Shown: positions 47,401-56,376 of the stretch, one piece after another | Layout: every line of letters starts with the position of its first letter | How positions within the stretch are numbered: position 1 is the first letter of the stretch | NCBI GenBank assembly: GCA_029780695.1 | Contig: JAKOYD010000174.1 | Span: 1 to 64,000, forward strand | Source: Pseudomonadota bacterium | Lineage (GTDB): Bacteria; Pseudomonadota; Gammaproteobacteria; Burkholderiales; Burkholderiaceae_C | Reading direction: 5' to 3' | DNA: 64,000 bases | The notes under the pieces: generated by a model | The model's database searches: none | The model's input: only the letters and a program-made list of their open reading frames with translations | Told to the model about the DNA's origin: nothing | Translations under genes and position numbers: made by a program

Positions 47401-48132
47401 CTCAGCTGCCGCCCGTTGACCGCGGCCGATGGGCAACTGGTGGCGCCGCTGGGCGCAGCTACCTGCCCCGCGTTCACGTCCAACGCCAGTGGCATCACAG
47501 GAACGCTGGACCTGCCCGGCAACTCGGGCCTGCGGCTGACCTACACGGCCATCGCCTCGCCCACGGGCGCTGTCAGCGTGCCCAACACGGCTGCGTTGCG
47601 CAGCAGCGCCACGGCCCGCGGCACCGGCGACGGCAGCAGCCAGGCCAACTTCGACGTGCTGCCGCCACTGCCGGACATGACCTCGAAGATCAGCCCCATC
47701 GCCAACGCCGACAACATGGTGCCCGGCGCGTCGGTCACCGCATCGGTGACGTTCAACAACATCGGCACGGCGGCCGGGCTGAACGTGGTGCCCACGCTGA
47801 AGCTGGCGCCCGGCATGACCGGTATCACGGTCAGCAACGGCGGCGTGTACGACCCGGCCACCGGGCTGGTGACTTGGCCGACGATCGGCAGCTTTGCGCC
47901 GAACGCGCCAGTGACCTACACGGTGAGCTTCAGCATGCCCGGCGGCGCGCTGACGCTGGCATCCAACATCACCGCCACCAACGAGCCGTCGCAGATGCTG
48001 GCCAACAACACGGATAGCCTGCCGCTGCGCGCCCCCGTGCCCGCCCCGGTGCCGACGCTGGAGGCAGGGGCCATGACGCTGCTGACGCTGCTGATGCTGG
48101 CCGCTGCGGCACGGCGCCGCCGGCAGCATTGA
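44449..48132 (+). CDS. Secreted DUF11-repeat protein with IPTL-CTERM
   Basis: A 1227-residue exported protein. The ATG at 44449 has GGGAGATGAAGAA upstream and starts a clear signal peptide (MRKAVLRVWFKGGVLAGVAL, then GFPLLAQA); the open frame continues 52 codons upstream without one. The body is Ser/Thr/Asn-rich, with several DUF11-like domains: near residues 40-150 (TVTIGNRGPEAATNAVLTF), 730-870 (VSLTKKANVTAMPANGKVVYT), 925-1060 (PILLVNKDVSPKQPAPGS) and 1075-1195 (MTSKISPIANADNMVPGA). The last 31 residues, PAPVPTLEAG-helix-RRRRQH, are an IPTL-CTERM sorting signal. Surface or matrix location is inferred. Confidence 0.87.
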   Translation: MRKAVLRVWFKGGVLAGVALGFPLLAQAASVDLTVNDVVATAAYHYTDTAALHTVTIGNRGPEAATNAVLTFNNPKSAGTAVAWNTQVTCTPSGGAVCPASYALDSTKAILTATVPSVPMGGQLVFSIPAPIQTDLNCACVLALVEKASSTATVTASAADTELAPATNVSNAAYAVNNPRIDYGLSISDPVVAPIAGTPDSLYTYTVTLRNNSVVAEPLSVYLNAQYAQGTATAAPGNQYFASPQSTGTSNPTVTCVSGAGGASCAGLTVSSDNVSYAGMPPGSSVTFKVSLVVGAPACTDPTKGGKAGDNRQVSLSGSVSPFANVVSNGVTTRVNGLYENTGTDADNAASQTSNVPAALCDSGDLLVQSIVNSGTQTYGPNAPFSLTASYGNGAGSPNGATNASLVFHVAWPAAGLSLNAAPGSCTPSGGALCPTSWVLSADKTTLTGVAPLMPPNSTLQVNFTGTTGQGTQSVCGPLYLTAQADIVPPVTYADTNYDPTANPPYTTGTQTKGNNAYQLQPQANVGVSCVPNFDLEVQKSGPYQDAAATVGLATAKPGDWIYFKSVVTLLPGSAPLTQYTISDQLNYWSNPQYTSTSQLFPFWVGNVPAYQIPSATVKGVMMIGKPGDPPGLPTFMKSSTDTSGDSGVRCVASNGATCPDTVRGSTFGYPSNSGFPSWSLGPENWTNGQPVWPAGGALTLIYAYRMPPLTGAVSCVTSDKLSYPRNIMSVGGTPTPIGTESNTANNRVTVPFDMLNLPLCEAAVSLTKKANVTAMPANGKVVYTLVMTNTSAVDVDVPRLREIFQDAGIDQGVTATIACGAPTGGALCPSFTPLQGMRYTNNGATSVPTTGAENILSQQRPDFDFSWGTPGSKTLPAGGSVTFTVTVQYPGTQTSATNAAFASPDASAQAQFATVRAATYLSSGTSPILLVNKDVSPKQPAPGSTVTYTVDLLNANSVAATGLSFTDAMDASLQATNPAGYGNLSCRPLTAADGQLVAPLGAATCPAFTSNASGITGTLDLPGNSGLRLTYTAIASPTGAVSVPNTAALRSSATARGTGDGSSQANFDVLPPLPDMTSKISPIANADNMVPGASVTASVTFNNIGTAAGLNVVPTLKLAPGMTGITVSNGGVYDPATGLVTWPTIGSFAPNAPVTYTVSFSMPGGALTLASNITATNEPSQMLANNTDSLPLRAPVPAPVPTLEAGAMTLLTLLMLAAAARRRRQH

Positions 48133-48156
48133 AGGCCGCAGCACCGGTCGAATGCC

Positions 48157-48188
48157 GCGCCGCCAGGCAATCTGGCGGCGCGTCTTTT
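48157..48188. terminator. Terminator between the DUF11 gene and speE
   Basis: A 10-bp perfect stem, GCGCCGCCAG with CTGGCGGCGC, has a 5-nt loop and is followed by GTCTTTTT. It separates convergent genes. Confidence 0.85.
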
Positions 48189-48215
48189 TGGCGCTGACGT
48201 GCCGGTCAACCGGTC

Positions 48216-49217
48216 TCAGCCCACCACTTCCACGCGCGGCGCGGCGTTGAGGCCGGGGTCGAGCGACGGGTCGTCCAGCGCTTCGCCGTCGCGAATCGGC
48301 CTGGCGGGTGCGGCCAGCAGGGCGCGCAGGTAATTGGGCTGCGCCAGCATGGCGTGGTGGGTGGCGCCGTTGTACAGCTGCAGATCGGGCAGGCGCAAGT
48401 CGGCGATGCGGCGGTCAATATCGGCGGCGCTCAACGCCAGCGGGTCGACACTGTCCGACGCCATGGCCATGCCCCACAGGGTGCCGTACAGGGGCACGTA
48501 CTGAAAGTAGGGGCGCACGACGGGGAAGGCGCTTTGCACCGACGCCACGATGCGCGCCAGCGTGGCGCCGCGGTGAATGGGCGACTGGATGTGCAGCGAC
48601 AGCACGCCGCCCGGCGCCAGCAGGCGGCGGCAGGCGGCGTAGAACTCGGCGGTGTACAGGGCCACCGCCGGCCCGAAAGGGTCGGTCAGGTCGAGCACGA
48701 TCTGGTCAAACCGTTGGGCCGACTGCTGCATCACGTAGGCGTGGCCGTCGCCGACGTGCACCTGCAGGCGGCGGTCGAAGAACGCGCCGCGGTGGATGGT
48801 GGCCAGCCAGGTGCGCGCCATGTCGATGACGTCGCTGTCCAGCTCGACCAGCACCACGCGCGCCATGTCGGGGTGCTTGAGCAGTTCCTCGACCGTGCCG
48901 CCATCGCCGCCGCCGATCACCAGCGCCGAGCGCGGGCGCCCGTGGCTGACCGCGGGCAGGTGCACCATGGGCTCGTGGTAGAAGAATTCGTCGCGTTCCG
49001 ACGTCATGAAGCACTCGTCGATGCGCATCACGCGGCCGAACAGCGGCGTCTGCAGGATCTCGATGTGCTGCAGGGGTGTGAGGCGCTCGGCCAGGCGGGC
49101 GGACGCGCCCAGGTAAAAGCCGAAGTCGGGCGTCAGCGCCTCGGCGACCAGCTGCCGGCTGGCCGGCGCCGCGGCCTGTGCGGGGGCTGGTCCGGCGCCG
49201 TGCAAGCGCGCGCTCAT
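48216..49217 (-). CDS. speE: Spermidine synthase-type polyamine aminopropyltransferase
   Basis: A 333-residue aminopropyltransferase that adds the aminopropyl group of decarboxylated AdoMet to putrescine. The AdoMet-binding loop is VIGGGDGGTVEELLKH (residues 100-115). The substrate loop is MTSERDEFFYHEPMVHLPAVSHG (71-93). The catalytic Asp is in DLTDPFGPA (about 172-180). Residues 1-25 are a low-complexity Ala/Pro stretch. The ATG at 49217 overlaps the speD stop by 4 nt, so speD and speE are coupled. The C-terminal 40 residues extend beyond the usual length. Confidence 0.92.
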   Translation of the reverse strand: MSARLHGAGPAPAQAAAPASRQLVAEALTPDFGFYLGASARLAERLTPLQHIEILQTPLFGRVMRIDECFMTSERDEFFYHEPMVHLPAVSHGRPRSALVIGGGDGGTVEELLKHPDMARVVLVELDSDVIDMARTWLATIHRGAFFDRRLQVHVGDGHAYVMQQSAQRFDQIVLDLTDPFGPAVALYTAEFYAACRRLLAPGGVLSLHIQSPIHRGATLARIVASVQSAFPVVRPYFQYVPLYGTLWGMAMASDSVDPLALSAADIDRRIADLRLPDLQLYNGATHHAMLAQPNYLRALLAAPARPIRDGEALDDPSLDPGLNAAPRVEVVG

Positions 49218-49651
49218 GCCCGCTCGACGCGGTGCAGGTGCGGGTCGGCCGGCGCGAAGGCGGCGCTCACGCGCGCGAACAGGTCTTCGGCCTGCGCTCG
49301 GTTGTCGGTGGAGTAACTGCACACATACACGTCGAGCGTGACGTAGCCGTCTTCCGGCCAGGTGTGGATCGACAGGTGCGATTCGGCCAGCACGACCACG
49401 CCGGTCACGCCCGCGCCTTCGCCAAAGCTGTGGAACAGCGCGCCCACGTCGGTCAGGCCGGCAGCCAGCACGGCCTGGCGGCAGAAGGCCTCAAGGTAGG
49501 CGGCGTCGGTCATCAGCCGCGCGTCGCACACGCAGCCATGCAGGTCGCCGATCAGGTGCAGGCCCGGCGCCTTGCGCGGCACCGGCGGCAGGCGCACCGC
49601 AGCGCGCTGGACGTCGTCGTGAGAGGTGGTGGGGCGCAGCAGCATGGGCAT
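49214..49651 (-). CDS. speD: S-adenosylmethionine decarboxylase proenzyme
   Basis: A 145-residue prokaryotic AdoMet decarboxylase (SpeD/SpeH type 1) that makes the aminopropyl donor for SpeE. The self-cleavage site is E90-S91 in LAESHLSIHTWPE; S91 becomes the pyruvoyl cofactor. The catalytic Cys lies in DVYVCSYS, and the N-terminal LHLIGDLHGC fits the family. The ATG at 49651 is used; longer frames extend to 49741. The stop overlaps the speE start (ATGA). Confidence 0.93.
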   Translation of the reverse strand: MPMLLRPTTSHDDVQRAAVRLPPVPRKAPGLHLIGDLHGCVCDARLMTDAAYLEAFCRQAVLAAGLTDVGALFHSFGEGAGVTGVVVLAESHLSIHTWPEDGYVTLDVYVCSYSTDNRAQAEDLFARVSAAFAPADPHLHRVERA

Positions 49652-49897
49652 GGCCAGTCTCCGAGGTGAATGAAACAAAAGAGACATCCGGTCGGCACCG
49701 GGGCGAAGCAATGCGACGAAAACGGCACGACACGGTGTCACTGCGCGCCTTCACTGCGGAGGCGCCCGTCCGGCTTAAAAGCTACCGCGCCTATCCTGTC
49801 GCAAAAAACCTTCAACTGTAATCAATATGCGGTCAACTGTCAAAAACTCAAGGCATTGTCATTTGCGCCGCGCGCCTCGTGCGACTTATGATGGGTC

Positions 49898-50440
49898 ATG
49901 GACGACATTGTCAGGCAGGCCATGGCCAAATGGCCCAACGTGCCCCATTGCCACGGTTGGCTGGGGCTGGACGCGCGAGGCAACTGGTACCTGCGCGACG
50001 GCGACGCGCAAGCGCTGGGCGGCTTTGCCAGTGGCGTGCCGGGCGCCAAGGGGGCGCTGCTGCAACACCAGAAGCTGATCGAATTCATTCAGCGCAATTA
50101 CGACCACGACGCCGCCGGCCAGTGGTTCTTCCAGAACGGTCCGCAGCGCGTGTTCGTCGAATTGCAGGCCGCACCCTGGGTCTGGCGCGTGGCGGGCGAC
50201 GGTTCGGTCACGTCGCATACGGGCGTGCCGGCGCAAGTGCGCGAGGTGCTGGCGGACGAATCGGGCCGCGTGTTCATGGCCACCGATATCGGGCTGGGCC
50301 TGGTCCACACGCAGGACATGGGCGCCGTGGCCGATGCGCTGGAGCGCGGCGCCTGGCCGATCAGCGAGGTGCGCGCCGACGCTTTGCCGTCGCGTTTTGG
50401 CTTCGTGCTGAGTCCGCAAGCGCGGCAGGCGGCCGGTTGA
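49898..50440 (+). CDS. Conserved hypothetical protein, unknown function
   Basis: A 180-residue protein of a type I associate with Burkholderiales genomes but whose function I do not know. MDDIVRQAMAKWPNVPHCHGWLGLDARGNWYLRD at the start, QHQKLIEFIQRNYDHDAAGQWFFQNGPQRVFVELQAAPWVWRV in the middle, and SEVRADALPSRFGFVLSPQARQ at the end look like a compact soluble domain with many Trp and Gly. There is no signal peptide. It is divergent from speD and convergent with the diheme cytochrome gene; a palindromic element follows. Confidence 0.75.
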   Translation: MDDIVRQAMAKWPNVPHCHGWLGLDARGNWYLRDGDAQALGGFASGVPGAKGALLQHQKLIEFIQRNYDHDAAGQWFFQNGPQRVFVELQAAPWVWRVAGDGSVTSHTGVPAQVREVLADESGRVFMATDIGLGLVHTQDMGAVADALERGAWPISEVRADALPSRFGFVLSPQARQAAG

Positions 50441-50465
50441 GCCGGCGCCACGCCAACCGCATGTT

Positions 50466-50523
50466 GCTCTAATAATAAGAGCGTCCCACGCTGAATCCAC
50501 CAGCGCTGAAAAGGGATTCTGGC
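50466..50523 (+). repeat. Two-hairpin palindromic element, copy 11
   Basis: GCTCTaataataAGAGC (50466-50482, with 5-bp arms) is followed by CCCACGCTGAATCCACCAGC, GCTGAAAAGGG and ATTCTGGC. It lies between convergent genes and next to the terminator at 50527. Confidence 0.75.
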
Positions 50524-50526
50524 AAT

Positions 50527-50550
50527 AAAAAGACCGGCTCCAGGCCGGCC
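50527..50550 (-). terminator. Terminator after the diheme cytochrome gene
   Basis: On the minus strand GGCCGGC pairs with GCCGGTC (one G-U) across a short loop and TTTTTATT follows. Confidence 0.75.
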
Positions 50551-50571
50551 TTCATGCGACGCGGGCGGCGC

Positions 50572-51438
50572 TTATTTGGCCGCATCCACCATGTACTGGA
50601 TGGCCGATTTCAGTTCGTCGTCGGTGGCCGCCGAAGCGCCGCGCGGCGGCATGGCGCCTTTGCCGGCGATGGCAACCTTGAGCAGCGTGTCCATGCCGGT
50701 GGCGATGCGCGGTGCCCACGCGGCCTTGTCACCAAACTTGGGCGCGCCGGCCACGCCAGCTGCGTGACAGGTGGTGCACGACTTGTCGTAAACCGCTTTA
50801 CCGGCGTCGGCATGGGCGGCGGCAGTCGGTGCGGCAGCAACCACGGCGGCGGCGGCCGGGGCGGCAGCGGCCGAGGCAGTTGGCGCCGCGGCAGGCGCGG
50901 CGGCGGCAGCTGCGGCAGGAGCGGCGCCACTGGCTGCGCCGGCTGGCGCGGCCGGTTCAGCGAACTTGCCGCCCGCGGCGTTGGCCATGTAGACCACGGC
51001 GCGGCCGATCTCGACGTCGCTGAAATTGCCGCCGCCTTGCGGCGCCATGGCGTTGAAACCCTTGAGCGCGTGCGTCACCAGCGTGTCGTAGCCCTTGCCA
51101 AGACGCGGACCCCAGTCGCCGGCGTTCCCCAGCTTGGGGGCGCCCGACACACCGCTGGCGTGGCACGCCGCGCACTGTGCCTTGTAGACGTCTTCGCCGC
51201 CGGCCAGCGGGCGGTTCGCGTCGCGGATTTCCACCTTGCCCACCTTCAGCAGGCGCTCGGCGATGGCGCGTTCCTGGTCGGTCGCGCCAGCCGACGGGCG
51301 GGTGGACGAGGTGACGTAATAAACCAGCCCGATGATGATGAACACCGGAATCACGAAGGCCGCCACGCTGACCCAGAACAGCTGCTTCGGTGTCTTGATG
51401 GGGCCGGTGTGTGCTTCGTCGTGCGTGATGTCGCTCAT
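50572..51438 (-). CDS. Membrane-anchored diheme cytochrome c (c5-like)
   Basis: A 288-residue cytochrome with an N-terminal membrane anchor (LFWVSVAAFVIPVFIIIGLVYYV, residues 20-42) and two class I cytochrome c domains. Heme 1 is at CAACH (89-93) with Met in the ALKGFNAMAPQGGGNFS region. Heme 2 is at CTTCH (221-225), with MPPRGAS as the distal Met loop. The domains are joined by an Ala/Pro-rich linker of about 50 residues (160-210). Each domain has the c5-type sequence AG-V-GAPK-G. It likely carries electrons to a terminal oxidase. A minus-strand TATAAT lies about 90 nt upstream. Confidence 0.93.
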   Translation of the reverse strand: MSDITHDEAHTGPIKTPKQLFWVSVAAFVIPVFIIIGLVYYVTSSTRPSAGATDQERAIAERLLKVGKVEIRDANRPLAGGEDVYKAQCAACHASGVSGAPKLGNAGDWGPRLGKGYDTLVTHALKGFNAMAPQGGGNFSDVEIGRAVVYMANAAGGKFAEPAAPAGAASGAAPAAAAAAAPAAAPTASAAAAPAAAAVVAAAPTAAAHADAGKAVYDKSCTTCHAAGVAGAPKFGDKAAWAPRIATGMDTLLKVAIAGKGAMPPRGASAATDDELKSAIQYMVDAAK

Positions 51439-51529
51439 GGCGTCCTCAGGGGGCTCGGGTCGTGGGTGAATTTGGATGGGAGGCGGCGCGCGCAGGGCGG
51501 TGGCTCGTGCTGGCGCGCGTCAGCCAACG

Positions 51530-51535
51530 ATTATA
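51530..51535 (-). promoter_or_regulatory. -10 box for the diheme cytochrome gene
   Basis: On the minus strand a perfect TATAAT stands 92 nt before the cytochrome start codon. No good -35 is seen; the upstream sequence is GC-rich. Confidence 0.45.
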
Positions 51536-51572
51536 GGGCGCGGCCCAGCCCCAGCCCGCGCCGCGCCGGCGT

Positions 51573-53105
51573 TCAGTGCGCGAGCCCTGCGGTCGACAGC
51601 GGCGCCGGGGCCTGGTAATCGGTCCAGCCGCCGCCCAGCGCCTTGTACAGCTGCACCTCGTTGGCACGCTGCGCCAGCCGCACCTGCGCCAGCGCCTGTT
51701 CGATGGCGAACAGCGAGCGCTGCGCGTCCAGCAAGTCCAGGTAGTTAGCGATGCCGTTGCGGTAGCGCAAATCGGCCAGGCGGAAGCGGTCGCGCTCGGC
51801 CACGGCCTGCGCCTGCAGCGCAGCGAGCTGGTCGGCCAGCGTGGCGCGGCCGGCCAGGGCATCGGCCACCTCGCGGAAGGCGGTCTGGATGGCTTTCTCG
51901 TACTGCGCGACAGCAATCTCGCGGCCGGCGCGCGCGGCCTCCAGGTTGGCTTGGTTGCGGCCCATGTCGAAGATCGGCAGCGTGATGCTGGGGCCGAACG
52001 ACCACGCCTTGTGGCCGCCGGAGCCAAACAGGCCGTCCAGGTCGGCGCTGACGCGGCCCAGCGAGCCGGTGAGCGATATGCGCGGGAAGAAGTTGGCACG
52101 CGCCGCGCCGATGTTGGCGTTGGCGGCGATCAGCTGCTGCTCGGCGGCGCGGATGTCGGGGCGGCGCAGTATCAGGTCGGACGGCAGGCTGGCCGGTACC
52201 TCGGTGAAGGTGGGCAGCTCGGCGGCCGGCTGCACGGCGGGCGTGGGCTGCGTCAGATCGCGCGGCGGCTCGGGCGTGGCGACGGCGATCACGGGCGGGA
52301 TCAGGCGTTCGGGGATCGGCTGGCCGACCAGCAGCGTCAGCAGGTTGATGTCCTGCGCGCGCAGGCGCTGCTGCTGGGCGCGCGTGGCCTGTGCGCTGGC
52401 CGACAGCGATTCGGCCAGCCGCATGTCGAGCGCCGACGAGGCGCCATGGTCAAAGCGCAGCTTGGTCAGGCGCAGCGATTGGTCGCGCGTGCCGAGCGTG
52501 CGCTCGGCCAACGCCAGCAGCTCGGTATCCGTCTTCAGCTGCAGCCAGGTGCTGGCCACGCTGGCGATCAGGCTGATCTGCGCCGACTTGCGGGCTTCCT
52601 CGGTCGCCAGGTACTGCGCCAGAGCCACGTCTTTCAGCGCGGCGACGCGGCCAAAGAAGTCCAGCTCCCACGCCGACACGCCGATACCCACGCTGTAGTT
52701 CGACGCCACGCTGGGCCCGCCCAGCGCCGCCATGGCGTTGGGCGCCGAACGCGTGCCGCTGGCCGACGCGCCGACGGTGGGGAACTGATCCGCGCGGCGG
52801 ATCTGGTACTGCGCACGCGCCTGCTCGATGTTCTGCACCGCCACGCGCAGGTCGCGGTTGTTTTCCAGCGCCAGCTGGATGAGCTCGCGCAGCTGCGCAT
52901 CGTGCACGAACTGCTGCCAGGGCAGGTCGGCGGCGGCCAGGCCGCCTTCGATCTGCGCGCCGGCCGCATCGGGCCAGGTGGCGCTGACGGGCGCGGCGGG
53001 TTGTTCGTATTTGGGCACGAACGAGCAGGCGGCCAGCAGGCTGACGAGCACGGCGCTGGCAAGCAGGCGCGGCAGCGCCGCGGCGGATGAGGCCAGGGGC
53101 TTCAT
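51573..53105 (-). CDS. RND efflux outer-membrane channel lipoprotein (NodT/OprM family)
   Basis: A 510-residue outer-membrane factor. The lipoprotein signal is residues 1-26 with the lipobox SLLAACSF. Two repeats of the TolC-like fold are visible: WQQFVHDAQLRELIQLALENNRDLRVAVQNIEQARAQY, and LRRPDIRAAEQQLIAANANIGAARANFFPRISL, ending with FREVADALAGRATLADQL. Its start overlaps the end of the pump gene by 4 nt (ATGA). With the pump and adaptor it forms a tripartite efflux system spanning both membranes. Confidence 0.94.
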   Translation of the reverse strand: MKPLASSAAALPRLLASAVLVSLLAACSFVPKYEQPAAPVSATWPDAAGAQIEGGLAAADLPWQQFVHDAQLRELIQLALENNRDLRVAVQNIEQARAQYQIRRADQFPTVGASASGTRSAPNAMAALGGPSVASNYSVGIGVSAWELDFFGRVAALKDVALAQYLATEEARKSAQISLIASVASTWLQLKTDTELLALAERTLGTRDQSLRLTKLRFDHGASSALDMRLAESLSASAQATRAQQQRLRAQDINLLTLLVGQPIPERLIPPVIAVATPEPPRDLTQPTPAVQPAAELPTFTEVPASLPSDLILRRPDIRAAEQQLIAANANIGAARANFFPRISLTGSLGRVSADLDGLFGSGGHKAWSFGPSITLPIFDMGRNQANLEAARAGREIAVAQYEKAIQTAFREVADALAGRATLADQLAALQAQAVAERDRFRLADLRYRNGIANYLDLLDAQRSLFAIEQALAQVRLAQRANEVQLYKALGGGWTDYQAPAPLSTAGLAH

Positions 53106-56100
53106 GGGTGATCCTTCGGGTTCGAGGGCGCGTCGCCCTGGTTCAGCGCGCGGCGCTCGGCGTCGGACAGGCCGGTTTCGGCATCGTCCACGTAATGCTG
53201 CGCCGCGTCGGCGGTGATGCCGGCTTCGGTCGCGTGTTCGGCGGCGCGTTCGCGCTCGTGCGCCGAGCCCTTGAACAGGCTGCGCACCACCACGAAGAAC
53301 AGCGGCACGAAGAACACCGCCAGAAAGGTGCCGACGATCATGCCGCCGATCACCCCGGTGCCGATGGCGCGCTGCGCCGCCGAACCGGCGCCACTGGCCA
53401 TGGCCAGCGGCAGCACGCCCAGGATGAAGGCCATCGAGGTCATCACGATCGGCCTGAAACGCAGGTGCGCCGCCGCCAGCGCCGAGGCCAGCACGCTCAT
53501 GCCCTGCGCCTGCAAGTCCTTGGCGAATTCGATGATCAGAATCGCGTTCTTGGCCGATAAACCAATGATGGTGATCAGGCCGACCTGGAAGTACACGTCG
53601 TTCAACATGCCGCGCCCGGTGACCGCCAGCAGCACGCCCAGCACGCCCAGCGGCACCACCAGGATGACGGCGAACGGGATCGACCAGCTTTCATACAAAG
53701 CCGCCAGCGCCAGAAACACCGCCAGGATGGCAAAGCCGTACAGGATCAGCGCCTGGTTGCCGGCCAGTTTTTCTTCGCGCGACTGGCCCGTCCATTCGTA
53801 CCCAAAGCCTTCGGGCAGCTTGGCCGCCAGTTGCTCCATCTCGCGCATCGCCTCGCCAGTTGAAAATCCGGGCGCCGCGCCACCCGCAATGCGCACCGCC
53901 GGGTAGCCGTTGTAGCGCACCGTCTGCATGGCGCCGGTGATCCAGCGCGTGCTGGCAAAGGCCGACAGCGGCACCGCCTGGCCCTTGCTGTTGAGCGCCG
54001 TGAGTTGCAGGATGTCCTCGGGCTGCATGCGCGCCGGCGCGTCGGCCTGGATGATCACGCGCTGCAGGCGCCCCTGGTTCGGAAAGTCGTTGACGTAGGC
54101 CGAACCCAGCGAGGCCGAGATGGCGCTGTTGATGGCGGCAAACGTCACGCCCTGCGCCGCCGCCTTGTCGCGGTCGATGTCGACTTGCAGCTGTGGCGCA
54201 TCCTCCAACCCGTCGGGCCGCACGCCGGCCAGCACCTTGCTTTGCATGGCCATGCCCAGCATCTGGTTGCGCGCGGCAATCAGGGCCTCGTGCCCCTTGC
54301 CGGCGCGGTCTTGCAGGCGGAAGGTAAAGCCAGAGCTGACGCCCAGTTCCGGGATCGGCGGCGGGCTCAAGGGGAAGATGAACGCGTCCTTGATGCCCGA
54401 CAGCGCCCCCATGGCGCGCCCGGCGATGGCGCCGGCCGAATGCTCGGCGCCCTTGCGCTCGTCCCAGGGCTTGAGCGACACGAAGGACAGCGCCGCGTTC
54501 TGCCCCTGGCCCGAGAACGAGAAGCCCATCACCGCCACCATGTTGGCGACTTCGGGCTGCTTGAGCAGGTAGCCCTCGACCTGCTCGACCACCTTTTGCG
54601 TGCGCTCCAGCGTGGCGCCGGGCGGCAGCTGCATGTTGACCAGGATGTTGCCCTGGTCTTCCTGCGGCAGGAACGACGTCGGCAGGCGCACGTAGAGCCA
54701 GCCCACCACCACGGCCAGCGCCAGGTAGATGACCATCAGCCGCCCGGCGCGGCGCACCAGCCGGGCGACGATGCCCTCATAACCCTTGGCAGTGCGCGCA
54801 AAGCGGCGATTGAACCAGCCGAAGAAGCCGCGCTTTTCAACATGGTGGCCTTTATCGACGGGTTTCAGCAGCGTGGCGCACAACGCGGGCGTGAGCGACA
54901 GCGCCAGAAAGGCCGAGAAGAAGATCGACACCGCCATCACCGCCGAGAACTGGCGATAGATGTTGCCCACCGAGCCGGCAAAGAACGCCAGCGGCACGAA
55001 CACCGAGATCAGCACCACCGTCACGCCGATGATGGCGCCCGAGATCTGGCTCATGGCCTTGCGCGTGGCGGCCAGCGGTGGCAAGCCTTCCTCGCTCATG
55101 ATGCGCTCGACGTTCTCGACCACCACGATGGCGTCGTCCACCACGATGCCGATCACCAGCACCATGCCGAACATGGTCAGCACGTTGATCGACATGCCGA
55201 AGGCCAGCAACGCGCCGAAGGTGGCCAGCAGCGCGACCGGCACCACGATGGTCGGGATCACGGTGTAGCGCCAGTTCTGCAAGAACAGGAACATCACCAG
55301 AAACACCAGCGCCACCGCTTCGAACAGCGTCTTGACCACTTCGGTGATTGAGATGCGCACGAAGTCCGACGAGTCGTAGGGAATCTTCCACGTCACGCCG
55401 GGCGGAAAGTAGCGCTCCAGCTCGGCCATGCGCGTGCGCACCGCCTTGGCCGCCGCCAGCGCGTTGCCCGAGGTGGACAGCTGCACGCCCATGCCGGCGG
55501 CCGGTTGGCCGTTCAGGCGCGCGGCGGTGGCGTAGCTTTGCGCGCCCAGCTCGATGCGCGCCACGTCTTTCAGGCGCACCGTGCTGCCATCGGCATTGGC
55601 GCGCAGGGTAATGTTGCCGAACTGCTCGGCGGTGCTGATCTGGCCCGGCACCACCACTGTGGCGCTCATGGTCTGGCCCGCGGCCAGCGGCAAATCGCCC
55701 AGGCTGCCGGCCGACACCTGCGCGTTCTGCTGTGCAATGGCGTTGGCCACGTCGGCGGGCGACAGGTTGTAGCTTTGCAGCTTGGCCGGCTCGATCCACA
55801 CGCGCATGGCGCGCTCGGCGCCGAACAACTGCACCTGGCCGATGCCCGGCAGGCGCTGCAACTCGGGCACCACGTTGCGCGAGGCGTAGTCGGACAGCGC
55901 GGTGATGTCGAAATTCGGATCTGACGACGACAGCACCGTGAACAGCAGGAAGTTGCTGCGCGACTTGTCGACCCGCACGCCCTGCTGCACCACCGTGGTC
56001 GGCAGGCGCGGGCTCGCGCGCGACAGGCGGTTTTGCACATCCACCTGCGCCAGGTCGGCGTTGGTGCCGGGCTCGAAGCTAAGCGTGATCTGCCCGGTGC

Positions 56101-56356
56101 CGTTGGCCTGCGCCACCGACTCCATGTAGGCCAGGCCCGGCGAGCCGTTCATCTCGCGCTCGATCACCGACAGCACGGCGTCTTCCAGCGTCTGCGCCGA
56201 GGCGCCGGGGTAGGTGGCGCTCAGCACGATGGTCGGCGGCGCCACGCTGGGGTACTGCGCCACCGGCAGCTGCGTGATGGAGATGGCGCCCAGCACCATC
56301 AGAAATAAGGCGATGACCCACGCGAAGATGGGTCGGTCAATAAAGAACTTGGCCAT
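53102..56356 (-). CDS. RND multidrug efflux pump, HAE1 (AcrB/MexB) family
   Basis: A 1084-residue inner-membrane proton-drug antiporter. The start MAKFFIDRPIFAWVIALFLMVLGAISI and the run QLPVAQYPSVAPPTI are typical of AcrB. The proton-relay pair of Asp is in GIVVDDAIVVVENVERIM in helix 4. Twelve helices and two large periplasmic loops are as expected. The C-terminus is extended by about 40 charged residues after FVPLFFVVVRSLFKGS. It lies between the adaptor gene (20-nt gap) and the channel gene. The substrate range is not known. Confidence 0.96.
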   Translation of the reverse strand: MAKFFIDRPIFAWVIALFLMVLGAISITQLPVAQYPSVAPPTIVLSATYPGASAQTLEDAVLSVIEREMNGSPGLAYMESVAQANGTGQITLSFEPGTNADLAQVDVQNRLSRASPRLPTTVVQQGVRVDKSRSNFLLFTVLSSSDPNFDITALSDYASRNVVPELQRLPGIGQVQLFGAERAMRVWIEPAKLQSYNLSPADVANAIAQQNAQVSAGSLGDLPLAAGQTMSATVVVPGQISTAEQFGNITLRANADGSTVRLKDVARIELGAQSYATAARLNGQPAAGMGVQLSTSGNALAAAKAVRTRMAELERYFPPGVTWKIPYDSSDFVRISITEVVKTLFEAVALVFLVMFLFLQNWRYTVIPTIVVPVALLATFGALLAFGMSINVLTMFGMVLVIGIVVDDAIVVVENVERIMSEEGLPPLAATRKAMSQISGAIIGVTVVLISVFVPLAFFAGSVGNIYRQFSAVMAVSIFFSAFLALSLTPALCATLLKPVDKGHHVEKRGFFGWFNRRFARTAKGYEGIVARLVRRAGRLMVIYLALAVVVGWLYVRLPTSFLPQEDQGNILVNMQLPPGATLERTQKVVEQVEGYLLKQPEVANMVAVMGFSFSGQGQNAALSFVSLKPWDERKGAEHSAGAIAGRAMGALSGIKDAFIFPLSPPPIPELGVSSGFTFRLQDRAGKGHEALIAARNQMLGMAMQSKVLAGVRPDGLEDAPQLQVDIDRDKAAAQGVTFAAINSAISASLGSAYVNDFPNQGRLQRVIIQADAPARMQPEDILQLTALNSKGQAVPLSAFASTRWITGAMQTVRYNGYPAVRIAGGAAPGFSTGEAMREMEQLAAKLPEGFGYEWTGQSREEKLAGNQALILYGFAILAVFLALAALYESWSIPFAVILVVPLGVLGVLLAVTGRGMLNDVYFQVGLITIIGLSAKNAILIIEFAKDLQAQGMSVLASALAAAHLRFRPIVMTSMAFILGVLPLAMASGAGSAAQRAIGTGVIGGMIVGTFLAVFFVPLFFVVVRSLFKGSAHERERAAEHATEAGITADAAQHYVDDAETGLSDAERRALNQGDAPSNPKDHP

Positions 56357-56376
56357 GCGTCAGCTCTCGTCAGGCT